Origin: Scalesia atractyloides | Lineage: Eukaryota > Streptophyta > Magnoliopsida > Asterales > Asteraceae | Reading direction: 5' to 3' | Length of the DNA: 64,000 nt | Assembly: GCA_947069175.1 (NCBI GenBank) | Contig: CAMTDV010000027.1 | Location: forward strand, 35,663,369 to 35,727,368 | Shown here: positions 10,448 through 20,193 of the stretch, in pieces | Position numbering within the stretch: the stretch's first letter is position 1 | How the letters are laid out: the number at the start of each line of letters is the position of its first letter | Position numbers and translations under genes: made by a program | The notes under the pieces: model-generated | The model's database searches: none | Told to the model about the DNA's origin: nothing | What the model saw: the letters and a program-made list of their open reading frames with translations, nothing else

Positions 10448-11104
10448 ATGCAACTCGTAACTAACTACACAACCCAACAGGCAATGTCATCATCATCATC
10501 ATCCGACAAACTTTTGCAACCAAGGGCGCCGGGGAAGGCACCTATGGTGGAACCCTCACCACCTCATGGCGTGGAGACACGCTCAGCTGTGAGAAAAAGG
10601 CTCGCTCTAGGGGAGGAGTCTTCCTCACGCCCGACCATCGCGATGCCGGTCGAACCGGTTAACTCGTTAGAAGTAGGGAACGACCTACTTAGAGATATGA
10701 TAAGAAAGCAACAAGAACAACTAGAGAGAATGCATGAAACCATCCTAGCACAGGGATGGATGATACGACAATTAACAGGTAAGACTGGATCGCTCGAGGA
10801 AGAGCAACATGAGAGTAAGATAGCTCATAACACTTTAGCTAGAGATCTTCGTGCTGAGCAGCTAAGGGCTGACTGGCTCGAAGACAGAGTTCTTGAGTCT
10901 AGCTTGAGAATTCAAGAACTAGAACAGAATCAGGCACCTGTACCAGTACCCGCACCAGCACCGGCCCCTCCAGTGCCGGTAGAGGAGGATCCAGAGGAGG
11001 ATCCAGAGGAGGATCCGGAGGAAGACCCGGCTATAGAAGCTGGAAACGCCGCGGAGGATGATGGCAACGATAGCGATTTGGGGGATGGAGACGTAGAAGA
11101 CTGA
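10448..11104 (+). CDS. G2 accessory ORF upstream of gag (coiled coil, Pro-rich and acidic tail)
   Basis: 218 codons if started at 10448; the Met at codon 13 (10484), before a Ser run, is an equally good start. The order is Ser-rich N-terminus, basic patch around residues 45-55, long heptad-rich helix (about 74-162, rich in E, Q, R and L), a Pro-Val/Pro-Ala stretch (about 164-178), direct repeats of EEDP (about 180-195) and an acidic Asp-rich end. No membrane segment or catalytic motif is visible. It lies between PBS and gag in the sense direction and is uninterrupted, as is Gag-Pol. Extra ORFs are known in some plant Gypsy lineages, but I do not recognise this one. A structural or Gag-partner role is only a guess from the coiled coil. 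Confidence 0.6.
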   Translation: MQLVTNYTTQQAMSSSSSSDKLLQPRAPGKAPMVEPSPPHGVETRSAVRKRLALGEESSSRPTIAMPVEPVNSLEVGNDLLRDMIRKQQEQLERMHETILAQGWMIRQLTGKTGSLEEEQHESKIAHNTLARDLRAEQLRADWLEDRVLESSLRIQELEQNQAPVPVPAPAPAPPVPVEEDPEEDPEEDPEEDPAIEAGNAAEDDGNDSDLGDGDVED

Positions 11105-11367
11105 CACGCCTCGCTTATTCCATTTGCTTTCCTTCAGTCTATTTATTTTCCTACTTATGTTTAAACTTGAGATTTTATAGTAAACTGATATGTTTGGTTG
11201 GCATTTTGTAAGACGTTGAAATTTTCTTTAATCGACTATTTCTTCTAACTGTTTCATTTATTTGGGTTGACATAATTTGAGGAATTATTTAAGTATGGAA
11301 TAGGATAACTATATTGGATATATAGACTTATCGGTGTGTGTTTATGTTGTCTTACGAAGATCTAAAA

Positions 11368-11475
11368 TGGCAACTGGACGTCGCGGAAACCTCAACATGA
11401 CGCCCGAAGAATTAGCTGCAATGATCCTAGAACACGTGAATGCTGCTCTAGCAGGTGTTCAAAACCAACCAGCAG
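11368..11475 (+). CDS. gag: Putative first exon of G2 gag
   Basis: An ATG at 11368 opens 36 codons with a short basic start and a predicted helix (MTPEELAAMILEHV). Unspliced, the frame ends at TAA about 15 bases past the donor. Joining 11475 to 11559 keeps the frame and runs directly into the YKMFLDAKPSKF motif that normally follows an N-terminal extension in Tekay-type Gag. That fit, rather than the ORF alone, supports the exon. The alternative is simple initiation at 11582. Confidence 0.55.
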
Positions 11476-11558
11476 GTAACCATTATTAAATTTTCATGGG
11501 AAAATCTAATAGTTGGGCTAGTAGAATTTCTCACTGACTACCTGTCCTCTGTCAGCAG
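11476..11558 (+). other. Putative 83-nt intron in G2 gag
   Basis: The donor is CAG|GTAACC at 11475/11476 and the acceptor is GTCAGCAG|GA at 11558/11559. Intron phase is 1 and the frame is maintained. The pyrimidine-rich ACCTGTCCTCTGTCAG precedes the acceptor, and CTGAC at 11534-11538 is a possible branch site. CAGCAG is a tandem NAGNAG acceptor; using the upstream AG would add one Ala codon. Stops occur within the intron in the relevant frames. Confidence 0.5.
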
Positions 11559-11581
11559 GAGGGGGTCTTAACCCCTACAAG

Positions 11582-14500
11582 ATGTTTCTCGATGCGAAGC
11601 CGAGCAAATTCACGGGGGCAGAAGGACCCATAGGACTGGTCCGCTGGATTGAAAAGTCCGAATCAGTGTTCGAAATGTGCAATTGCCTGGAGGCCAACAA
11701 AGTCAAGTATGCTGCCTCAACGTTGGAGGATGGGGCACTAACTTGGTGGAAGACACAAGTCCAAACGCGTGGACTTATTGCTGCAAATGCAATGGCTTGG
11801 GCAGAGTTTAAGGCCCTAATCAAAGAGGAGTACTGTCCGCGAGACAGGGTTCAACAGTTGGAGCAAACATTATGGAACCACAAGATGGTGGGATCTGAAA
11901 TTGAAGCATACACAGCGAAACATCATGACCTGGTATTTCTATGTCCCGATCTGGCCAACACCATGGAGAAACGACTCGAGTTTTACCTTAGGGGTCTGGT
12001 CCCCGAGATCCAGGGTATGGTAATGGCTAGCAACCCCGCGACTGAGCATCAAGCAATCAGGTTGGCGCACAAACTCACCGATAAGGCGGTGGAACAAAAG
12101 AAGTTGCCATCTCGGGGTACGACTGAAGTTGCCCCTGATAATAAAAGAAAGTTTGAAGACTCGTCTGCTCGACAGTCTTCGTCAGCCCAGTCACAGCAAG
12201 GGAACCAGAAACGGTTCAATAATTTCAACAGTCACCGGGGTCACAATAATCAGCCCGCCAACAACAACCAGAACACAAGCGGCTATGTAGGTCGAAAGCC
12301 GCAGTGTAATCGCTGTAACCTTCATCATAACGGCCCTTGTGCCGGAAATCGCTGCCAACGATGTGGCAAAGTGGGACATGCGGCAAAGGATTGTCGCGGG
12401 GAAATCATGTCCCAACAAAATCAAAATCAACACCAGGGACAACAGCAGGGTATTAACCGGGGGTGCTATCAGTGTGGTAGCACTGCCCACTTCAAACGAG
12501 ACTGCCCACAGCTTCGTAACAACAACAACAATGGTAGGAACAACAACAACCACAACCACAATAACCACAACAACAACAACAATAACAACAACAACAATGG
12601 AAATGGTGGCACAGGAGGTGCCAAAGGGCGTGCATTTACGCTGGGCCGCGGAGAGGCCAGAAACGACTCGAACGTGGTCACCGGTAAGTTTTCCCTTACT
12701 GAACATTTTGCTACTGTGCTTTTTGATACGGGTGCGGATAGGAGTTTTATATCTGAGTCTTTTAGGAAGAACCTAAATCTCACGCCTAAACCCCTAGAGA
12801 CCCCTTACGTCATAGAACTAGCCGATGGTAAATCTGTAGATGTGACCCATATAGTATCCGGCTGTCAACTCAAATTCGCGGGTCACACCTTTACCATTGA
12901 TCTGATGACAACTACTCTGGGTAGTTTTGACGTGGTAGTCGGAATGGACTGGCTATCCAACGTCCGAGCTGAAGTTCTCTGCTTCGAAAAATCTATCCGT
13001 ATTCCGCTCTCTAACGGCGAAATCTTGACGGTGCAAGGCGAGAAGGCAGACGCCGTCACAAACATCATCTCTTACATGCAAGCACAGAAGTATCTTCGGA
13101 GGAAGAACTCTTTCGCTTTGCTCGCACTGGTTACCGAACAGCCTAAGAACGAGAAACGTATAGAAGACATCCCCGTCGTTCGTGATTTTTCCGATGTATT
13201 TCTAGAGGAGTTACCTGGTCTTCCACCACATCGACAAGTGGAGTTTGAAATCGAATTGGCGAACCATGCAACTCCTATCGCCAAGGCCCCATACCGCCTA
13301 GCTCCAGCCGAGCTGCAAGAGCTGTCTACCCAACTTCAGGAACTGTTAGAAAAAGGATTTATCCGACCCAGTACTTCACCATGGGGAGCTCCAGTCCTTT
13401 TTGTCAAGAAGAAGGACGGGACCTTCCGCATGTGCATCGACTACAGGGAACTCAATAAGGTTACTGTCAAGAACCGATACCCATTACCTCGCATCGATGA
13501 TCTCTTCGACCAACTTCAAGGGTCAAGCTACTACTCCAAGATTGATCTACGGTCCGGTTATCACCAGTTACGCGTCAGGGAGGAGGATATCGCTAAGACG
13601 GCATTTCGTACTCGGTATGGCCATTATGAGTTCTTGGTCATGCCCTTCGGTCTCACCAACGCACCCGCGGTGTTCATGGACCTCATGAACCGTGTGTGTA
13701 AACCATATCTCGACAAGTTTGTCATTGTGTTCATCGATGACATACTCATCTACTCTAAAGGTGAAGCAGAACATGCTGAACATCTACGATTACTGTTGGA
13801 ATTACTTCAACAGGAGAAACTATATGCCAAGCTTTCAAAGTGTGATTTCTGGATTCGGGAAGTTCAGTTCCTCGGCCATATCGTGAATGAAAAGGGTATC
13901 CACGTCGACCCCGCCAAGATTGAAGCTATCAAAAACTGGGAAGCACCCAGGACACCGACGGAGATCCGCCAATTCTTGGGTTTGGCTGGTTACTACAGAC
14001 GTTTCATCGAGGGATTTTCAAAGATCGAGCAACCGCTTACCACCCTCACCCAGAAAGGCATCAAGTATGCTTGGGGTGACAAGCAGGAAGCGGCATTTCA
14101 ATTGCTGAAGCAGAAACTTTGCAGTGCACCCATTCTGTCCTTGCCGGAAGGGACTGATGATTTTGTAGTATATTGTGATGCTTCCATTCAGGGATTGGGA
14201 TGCGTACTCAAGCAACGTGATAAGGTCATCACATATGCGTCCCGACAATTGAAGGTTAACGAGAAAAACTACACAACACATGACCTGGAATTGGGAGCAG
14301 TGGTGTTTGCGCTTAAGATTTGGAGACACTACCTATATGGAACAAAGTGCACAATCTATACAGATCACAAGAGCCTCCAACACATCTTTGACCAGAAGGA
14401 GTTGAACATGCAACAGCGTCGCTGGGTCGAACTCTTGAACGATTATGAATGTGCCATTCAGTATCACCCGGGTAAAGCTAACATGGTAGCTGATGCCCTC

Positions 14501-16009
14501 AGTAGGAAGGAGCACTTGAAACCTCGTCGGGTACGAGCACTACAGTTCACCATTCATTCGGGGTTACCCGAACAGATACGCGATGCACAGTTAGAAGCAG
14601 TTAAGGAAGAAAACATCAAGGTCGAATCGGTGGGAAAAATGGAACGCGATTGGGAAGTAAAACCCAATGGAGCCCGGTATTTCATGAATCGTATATGGGT
14701 ACTTCTCTACGGAGACCTCAGAAAGCTAGTCATGGACGAAGCTCACAAACCCCGATACTCTGTCCATCCTGGTTGGGATAAGATGTATCAAGACCTTAAA
14801 GCTGCGTACTGGTGGCCCAACATGAAAGCGGATATAGCCACCTACGTGACTTGTGCGAAAGTCAAGGTAGAGTATCAGAAGCCATCGGGGCTACTTCAAC
14901 AACCTGAGATCCCAGTGTGGAAATGGGATCAGATCTCGATGAACTTCATCACTAAACTCCCGCGAACTTTGGGTGGTTGCGATACCATCTGGGTAATTGT
15001 GGATCGTTTAACTAAGTCCGCACACTTTCTAGCGATTAAAGAAACATATAAGATGGATAAGTTGACTTGCATCTACATTAAGGAAGTAGTTTCTTGGCAC
15101 GGAGTGCCAACGTCCATCATCTCAGACAGAGATGCTCGTTTCACGTCCAACTTTTGGCAGTCACTTCAGAAAGCGTTGGGAACACGCTTAGATATGAGCA
15201 CAACTTATCACCCTCAGACTGATGGTCAAAGAGAAAGGACCATACCGACCTTGGAGGACATGCTTAGGGCATGCGTGGTAGACTTCGGGAATAGTTGGGA
15301 AATCCATCTGCCTTTAGTGGAATTCTCGTATAACAACAGTTACCATACGAGTATATCGGCAGCACCGTTTGAGGCATTATACGGTCGTAAATGTAGATCA
15401 CCGGTCTGTTGGGCAGAAGTCGGTAACAGTCAAATCACAGGCCCTGAGTTGATACTTGAGGCTACTAAAAAGATTGTACAAATCAGAAACCGCATGGCGG
15501 CGGCACGAGATCGACAGAAAAGCTACGCTGATCAACGACGCAAACCACTCGAATTTCAAGTAGGCGACCGCGTCCTACTGAAGGTGTCACCCTGGAAGGG
15601 TGTAATCCGTTTTGGGAAACGAGGAAAACTAAACCCACGGTACGTAGGCCCGTTTGTGATCTTGAAACGTATCGGACCCGTAGCTTATCAATTAGACCTT
15701 CCTGCCGAACTCAGTGGAGTTCACAACGTTTTTCACGTGTCAAATCTGAAGAAGTGTCTATCAGATGAAACCCTAATCATTCCATTGGATGAGATTCAAG
15801 TGGATGAACAACTGCACTTTGTGGAACAACCTATCGAGATCATGGATCGTGAGATCAAGACTCGAAGGCACAGCAAGATTCCGATCGTCAAGGTTCGTTG
15901 GGACTCTAAGCGTGGACCAGAGTTCACGTGGGAAAGAGAGGACCAAATGAGAAGCAAATACCCACACCTTTTTGCAGCTGAGCAGCAAGCTAACGATACC
16001 ACCAACTAA
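11582..16009 (+). CDS. gag-pol: G2 Gag-Pol polyprotein (Tekay-like chromovirus)
   Basis: An uninterrupted 1475-codon frame; the first in-frame Met is at 11582, but exon 2 of a spliced form would begin at 11559. Gag capsid covers about residues 1-190. Zinc knuckles are at 258-271 (CQRCGKVGHAAKDC) and 295-308 (CYQCGSTAHFKRDC), followed by an Asn-rich tract (about 310-345). The protease has DTGA at 382-385. RT spans about 560-770, with the catalytic FIDD at 717-720. RNase H has D866 (YCDAS) and D928 (TDHKS). Integrase follows, with D1182 and E1218 in D-x35-E spacing, but residue 1121 is Asn where Asp is expected (SMNFI against MDFI in G1), and the zinc finger lacks one Cys (YVTCAKVK). A GPF motif and a C-terminal chromodomain-like segment end the protein. 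Transposition would probably need integrase supplied in trans. Confidence 0.92.
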   Translation: MFLDAKPSKFTGAEGPIGLVRWIEKSESVFEMCNCLEANKVKYAASTLEDGALTWWKTQVQTRGLIAANAMAWAEFKALIKEEYCPRDRVQQLEQTLWNHKMVGSEIEAYTAKHHDLVFLCPDLANTMEKRLEFYLRGLVPEIQGMVMASNPATEHQAIRLAHKLTDKAVEQKKLPSRGTTEVAPDNKRKFEDSSARQSSSAQSQQGNQKRFNNFNSHRGHNNQPANNNQNTSGYVGRKPQCNRCNLHHNGPCAGNRCQRCGKVGHAAKDCRGEIMSQQNQNQHQGQQQGINRGCYQCGSTAHFKRDCPQLRNNNNNGRNNNNHNHNNHNNNNNNNNNNGNGGTGGAKGRAFTLGRGEARNDSNVVTGKFSLTEHFATVLFDTGADRSFISESFRKNLNLTPKPLETPYVIELADGKSVDVTHIVSGCQLKFAGHTFTIDLMTTTLGSFDVVVGMDWLSNVRAEVLCFEKSIRIPLSNGEILTVQGEKADAVTNIISYMQAQKYLRRKNSFALLALVTEQPKNEKRIEDIPVVRDFSDVFLEELPGLPPHRQVEFEIELANHATPIAKAPYRLAPAELQELSTQLQELLEKGFIRPSTSPWGAPVLFVKKKDGTFRMCIDYRELNKVTVKNRYPLPRIDDLFDQLQGSSYYSKIDLRSGYHQLRVREEDIAKTAFRTRYGHYEFLVMPFGLTNAPAVFMDLMNRVCKPYLDKFVIVFIDDILIYSKGEAEHAEHLRLLLELLQQEKLYAKLSKCDFWIREVQFLGHIVNEKGIHVDPAKIEAIKNWEAPRTPTEIRQFLGLAGYYRRFIEGFSKIEQPLTTLTQKGIKYAWGDKQEAAFQLLKQKLCSAPILSLPEGTDDFVVYCDASIQGLGCVLKQRDKVITYASRQLKVNEKNYTTHDLELGAVVFALKIWRHYLYGTKCTIYTDHKSLQHIFDQKELNMQQRRWVELLNDYECAIQYHPGKANMVADALSRKEHLKPRRVRALQFTIHSGLPEQIRDAQLEAVKEENIKVESVGKMERDWEVKPNGARYFMNRIWVLLYGDLRKLVMDEAHKPRYSVHPGWDKMYQDLKAAYWWPNMKADIATYVTCAKVKVEYQKPSGLLQQPEIPVWKWDQISMNFITKLPRTLGGCDTIWVIVDRLTKSAHFLAIKETYKMDKLTCIYIKEVVSWHGVPTSIISDRDARFTSNFWQSLQKALGTRLDMSTTYHPQTDGQRERTIPTLEDMLRACVVDFGNSWEIHLPLVEFSYNNSYHTSISAAPFEALYGRKCRSPVCWAEVGNSQITGPELILEATKKIVQIRNRMAAARDRQKSYADQRRKPLEFQVGDRVLLKVSPWKGVIRFGKRGKLNPRYVGPFVILKRIGPVAYQLDLPAELSGVHNVFHVSNLKKCLSDETLIIPLDEIQVDEQLHFVEQPIEIMDREIKTRRHSKIPIVKVRWDSKRGPEFTWEREDQMRSKYPHLFAAEQQANDTTN

Positions 16010-16219
16010 ATTTTCGGGACGAAAATTCTTTCAACATGGGGATGATGTGACAACCTGGGAATTTCTTGTAATTTCGTGTACCATTTGGAATTTCTTGTAA
16101 TTTCGTGTACCATTGTTAACGAACTGAATCTTTGTGCGTGGCACTCTAAACCTGTGCCTTGCATTCTAAACCGCGTTTACTCAATTTTCGGGACGAAAAT
16201 TCTTTCAACATGGGGATAA
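16010..16219 (+). other. G2 polypurine-tract region, duplicated
   Basis: ATTTTCG-GGA-CGAAAAT forms a 7-bp hairpin immediately after the stop codon and is followed by CAACATGGGGATGATGTGACA. The same hairpin and tract recur at about 16184-16225, where they border the real LTR start. Between the copies lies a 28-bp motif (GGAATTTCTTGTAATTTCG and continuation) in tandem. The first copy is therefore followed by a false LTR start, TGTGACAACC. Confidence 0.75.
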
Positions 16220-18789
16220 TGTGACATCCCGGTTTTTCAGATATCTTAAACGCACTACGTCACGGTTATTCATTCCTACGCTAAATTGATTCGGAGATTT
16301 AATTTACACGCTTGAAATAATTACGCTAACTTTGTGAACTTATCAAGTGAACTACGTGCTATGTGTATTAAACGTTTATAAGTTCGGTGAGTTATTATGT
16401 TATGTTTCGATTTCGTGATTTTTAGTTATAAAAATATATATATGGTAAATATATAGACGAATCGAACTGAGCCGCAAAACGAGTCGACCTCATTTCCTTG
16501 CGACTCAAGGAGTTAAGCAAAACTTGAGGCTCAAGTTAAAGACCCAAACCACCCCACCCAAACCCTTTGCAACCGCAAGACTCAAACCGCCCAAACCCTT
16601 CTCCTTTTCTTTCCCCACCCACACTATATATAGATAAGCATGCATGAGAATGGTTAACAAAAAAAAAGGAAACCCTAGCACCCCAAGAAGCAGCCGACGG
16701 CAGCCTTCCCACTCTTCCTCTCGGTCGCGGCAGCCTTCTCCTCATTCCCTCTCTCGGTCGCGATCCCCTTGATTACCCGAATCGATTTCCAATCTCGTTC
16801 CCGGTGCGTTAATCCTCATTGTTAAAGGTTAGGGTTTGTCATTGTTTTGCAAAGTCATACTAGGGTTTATAAACTCTTGATCATGCTTGTATGTAATGGT
16901 AGAATCATTATTATGAAAGTGTATGATGTTTAGTTCGATAAATTATGCGAGTTTGCGATTATGATGATTAGTTGGAATCAAGAATCATTAGGCTGCGTTT
17001 TGTGATAAAAAACCATACATTATGATTAGGGTTTGCATGAATATGATGTACATGAGGATATAAGATTGATAAATCTGTTCTTAATCGTTTATATTTAACG
17101 TCTCGATTGTTTAAGCGTGTTATATTGCGAAAAAATGTTGAAATCAGGATGCTGAATGGTGTTTACAGCCAACTTCAACTGGCTGCAACTTGGTTATTAT
17201 TTATCGAAAAACGGATTTTCTGAAGCCTAAAACAAATATTTTTTAAAAACGCTTCTAATGGCGCTGGATTCATATTTTTCTGAGGTCGTTTGATATTTTT
17301 AAGTGGCCAATTAAGTGCAGTAACTGAAGCTGTGAAAAGTCTGAAAATTTGTTAGTTGTTTATCGAGTCGGATCTCATAATCTGTAGAGAGTCGAATCAC
17401 GAAATTTGTATAGAAACTGGAGATGGAAATTTCCGGGAAACTCCCACTGGAATTTTGTTAATTGGATGAACGGTGATTTTTAAATAAATTCTCCCGTGGA
17501 CTGCAGTCAGAAAGCGACGAATCTGACTGCAGCCTAGTATATTAATAATTATGAATAATTCCTAAAGTGTTAGGACTTGAAAAATTTACATAAAATTCTA
17601 TAGTTAAGTTTTCACCTTCTGTAAAAAAATTGGAATTTTTGGAACGTTGGAACTATTTTATAAAAATCCTCGAAAACAGCCTAATTATGAGTATACAAGC
17701 TGAAACTTGATAACTTGCGAATGTGTGTACCAAAGTGTTGCATGGATTGAATTGTGTTCATGATAGGTTGTTTTGATCACTATGTTGGTATGATGATACT
17801 TGCATGCATGATTGGGTTTTAGGATTTGTTATTGTGTGTACCGCATTGTGTGTTAGTTATGTGTAGGGTTTGTATTGGTGTGTTCACACACTAACTTTAA
17901 ATCAATTGACTTGTTAGGACGCAATTAATGGTCCCATCATTTGCTACTTCTATGTTACACTAACCGAGCAACTAAAGGTGAGTTCACGGCCCCTAATTTT
18001 ATCCGGTTTTAAACAACAGGGGGAGAAACATGTATACACTCTACAACTCTATCTCTTTACATTATACGAAATTAACATCATTAAACTATTCGGTAACTAA
18101 GTTAATGTTAATGTACGTTATGGTCACTAAGCAGCTATATCACACAAGTCCTCGACAAACTCTCGGATCGTTAGTATTGGGTTAGATAGCGGGGAAATTA
18201 TAAGTAGTACTACTGGGCCCGACAAGCCCCACCCGAGCTAGTCGCGCTAGCCGACCGGGTATGGTCAACGGGTGAAATAATTCGGCCTAACTTCGCCATG
18301 GTCAGTGATAGGCCTGGCAAAACGGAGGCACAAACAGTCAGCTTCGATCGCGAACACTTACGTGACATAACTTTAGGCTCGCTACCTACATGTTAACATT
18401 GAACTTAATTACGAATCAACAATATTATTCCGGGTTAGGGATAATGGAACCAACAACAATATTATTCTGGGTTAGGGATAATGGAACATCATTATTATTC
18501 CGGGTAAGCAATAATGGAACCATCAGTATTATTCCGGGTTGGGAATAATGGAATTAAATCGTTATCCCGGGTTATGGATAACCGGGGAAACAAACTTATA
18601 ACCGAACAAATGAACTTATGAAAACCTGTGAACTCACTCTTCTTTAATGTTGACACTTATTTCTTTACATGTTTCTCAGGACGCTAGGAGCTCTAGGTGC
18701 ACTCACTTGCATTGATCAAGACATCTTTTTATCGAGTCTCATTTATGAATATTGTTTGGGTTTTTCTTTAGTTTTGGCGTTTGTGTTGG
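16220..18789 (+). repeat. G2 3' LTR, truncated
   Basis: Colinear with 7478-10041 and very similar by eye. It stops at TTGTGTTGG (18781-18789), where the 5' LTR continues GCGGTCGTTCC. The last 237 bp, which would contain the TGTGACA end, are missing. The sequence switches directly to G1 integrase coding DNA. Confidence 0.9.
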
Positions 18790-19772
18790 GAAATCTGGTC
18801 CAACCTGAAATAGCTGTATGGAAGTGGGAAAACATAACCATGGACTTCATTACCGGGTTACCTCGCACTTCTGGTGGGTATGACACTATATGGGTAATCA
18901 TTGATCGTCTTACAAAATCAGCTCACTTTATTCCAATCCGCGAAGATTTCAAGAACGAGAAGCTAGCTCGTATCTACATCAGCGAAATTGTAAGACGACA
19001 TGGTGTACCGTTAAGCATTATTTCAGATCGTGATGGTCGTTTCACTTCACGAACATGGCAAGCCGTACAAGCCGCTTTGGGTACACGATTAGACCTCAGT
19101 ACCGCTTATCATCCTCAAACTGATGGACAATCTGAACGCACCATTCAAACTCTTGAAGATATGCTTCGAGCATGTGTCATAGACTTCAAGGGAAATTGGG
19201 ACGCTCATTTACCATTAGTTGAATTTTCGTACAACAACAACTATCATTCAAGTATCGGCATGGCACCTTTTGAAGCATTATATGGTCGTAAGTGCCGATC
19301 TCCAGTATGTTGGCACGAAATTGGGGAAGCTCAAATCACCGGTCCGGAATTGATTCAAGAAACCACAGACAAGATCCATCAAATTCGAAACAATCTTCTA
19401 GCAGCTCAAAGTCGTCAAAAGAGTTATGCAGATAAACGACGGAAGCCTTTGGAGTTTAACATTGGTGATCATGTACTTTTAAAAGTATCACCATGGAAGG
19501 GAGTAGTTCGTTTTGGCCAGAAAGGCAAGCTAGCACCACGCTACGTAGGACCTTTCAAGATACTCGAAAGAGTAGGACCTGTAGCATACAAGCTTGATCT
19601 ACCAGAAGAACTCAACAGAATTCACCCCACATTCCACGTATCAAACTTGAAGAAGTGCCTCGCCGATGAGAACCTCCATATTCCGCTGGAAGATATTCAG
19701 ATTGATGAATCTATGCATTTCATTGAAAGACCAGTAGAGATCATGGACTTCGGAGAAAAACGTCTAAGATGA
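18669..19772 (+). pseudogene. Chimeric ORF: G2 LTR read-through fused to G1 integrase core
   Basis: 367 codons. The first 40 or so are LTR sequence read by chance and are hydrophobic; from about residue 41 the frame is G1 integrase. The catalytic triad is complete: D59 (TMDFI), D120 (SDRD) and E156 (GQSERT), with D-x35-E spacing. A GPF motif near residue 305 and the conserved LPEEL and HPTFHVSNL segments follow. The HHCC zinc finger and everything upstream are absent. The frame ends at TGA 19770-19772 inside the chromodomain lead-in, plausibly a former CGA. Whether it is transcribed from the G2 LTR is unknown; it is annotated as a deletion product. Confidence 0.8.
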
Positions 19773-19895
19773 AGTCGTATTCCAATTGTTAGGGTACGCT
19801 GGGAGTCGAAACGGGGACCGGAGTTTACTTGGGAACGTGAAGACTCAATGCGCGAAAAATACCCGCATCTTTTTCCTATTACCACTACTACTTAA
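19773..19895 (+). pseudogene. G1 chromodomain remnant
   Basis: In frame after the TGA: a SRIPIVRVRW segment, then FTWERED and KYPHLF, ending at TAA 19893-19895. This matches the C-terminal chromodomain-like tail of Tekay-type integrases and the equivalent G2 segment (IPIVKVRW, FTWERED, KYPHLF). Chromodomains of this group are thought to guide integration to heterochromatin. Confidence 0.75.
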
Positions 19896-19929
19896 ATTTC
19901 GGGATGAAATTTCTAAAAGTAGGGGATAC
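19896..19929 (+). other. G1 3' polypurine tract with conserved hairpin
   Basis: AAATTTC-GGGAT-GAAATTT forms a hairpin just before AAAAGTAGGGGATAC and the LTR. It has the same position as the G2 hairpin with different stem bases. AATTTCGNGGACGAAATT-type motifs are commonly seen before the tract in plant chromoviruses. Confidence 0.75.
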
Positions 19930-20113
19930 TGTAACATTTGTCAAAAACGGGTTTTCCAAACCCGCTTCGGTTGTAATCGAATATCAAGTTATAAATTTTT
20001 CGTTGCGTATTTATGTTTATCTTAATTTTAAACGATGCATAATTAATTAACAAATTAGAATTTAAAATTTAAAATTAATAAAAAGCGAAAAGAAAATAAA
20101 TAAAAAAAGAAAA

Positions 20114-20193
20114 CCGGCTGCCGGGATTCGAACCCGGGTCAGCCAGGTGAGTCTATTGACTTAACACGCACACTTATAACCACTCCGCCACTT
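20114..20193 (-). other. tRNA-like (Ser/Leu-type) module in G1 3' LTR
   Basis: On the minus strand it carries A-box TGGCGGAGTGG and B-box GTTCGAATC within GGGTTCGAATCCCGGC, about 80 bp overall. This is the intact form of the module split by G1a in the 5' LTR. Confidence 0.65.

Larger units (their letters stand above)
7478..18789 (+). mobile_element. G2: Ty3/Gypsy Tekay-like chromovirus with intact Gag-Pol, 3' truncated
   Basis: The LTRs begin TGTGACATCCCGG. The 5' LTR ends GGGTGTGACA at 10278 and is followed by an initiator-Met PBS. The inner region holds an extra 5' ORF, a putatively spliced gag, one continuous Gag-Pol frame and a polypurine tract. The domain order PR, RT, RNase H, IN, chromodomain identifies a chromovirus of the Tekay/Del type. 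The 3' LTR stops at 18789, 237 bp short of its end, and joins G1 integrase sequence, so no target duplication can be seen. The two LTRs look nearly identical by eye, which implies a recent insertion. The host sequence is G1 gag. Confidence 0.9.

Noticed and set aside
12191..12706. Antisense ORFs with poly-Val or poly-Leu opposite G2 gag
   Set aside because: They are shadows of the Asn-rich tract on the other strand.
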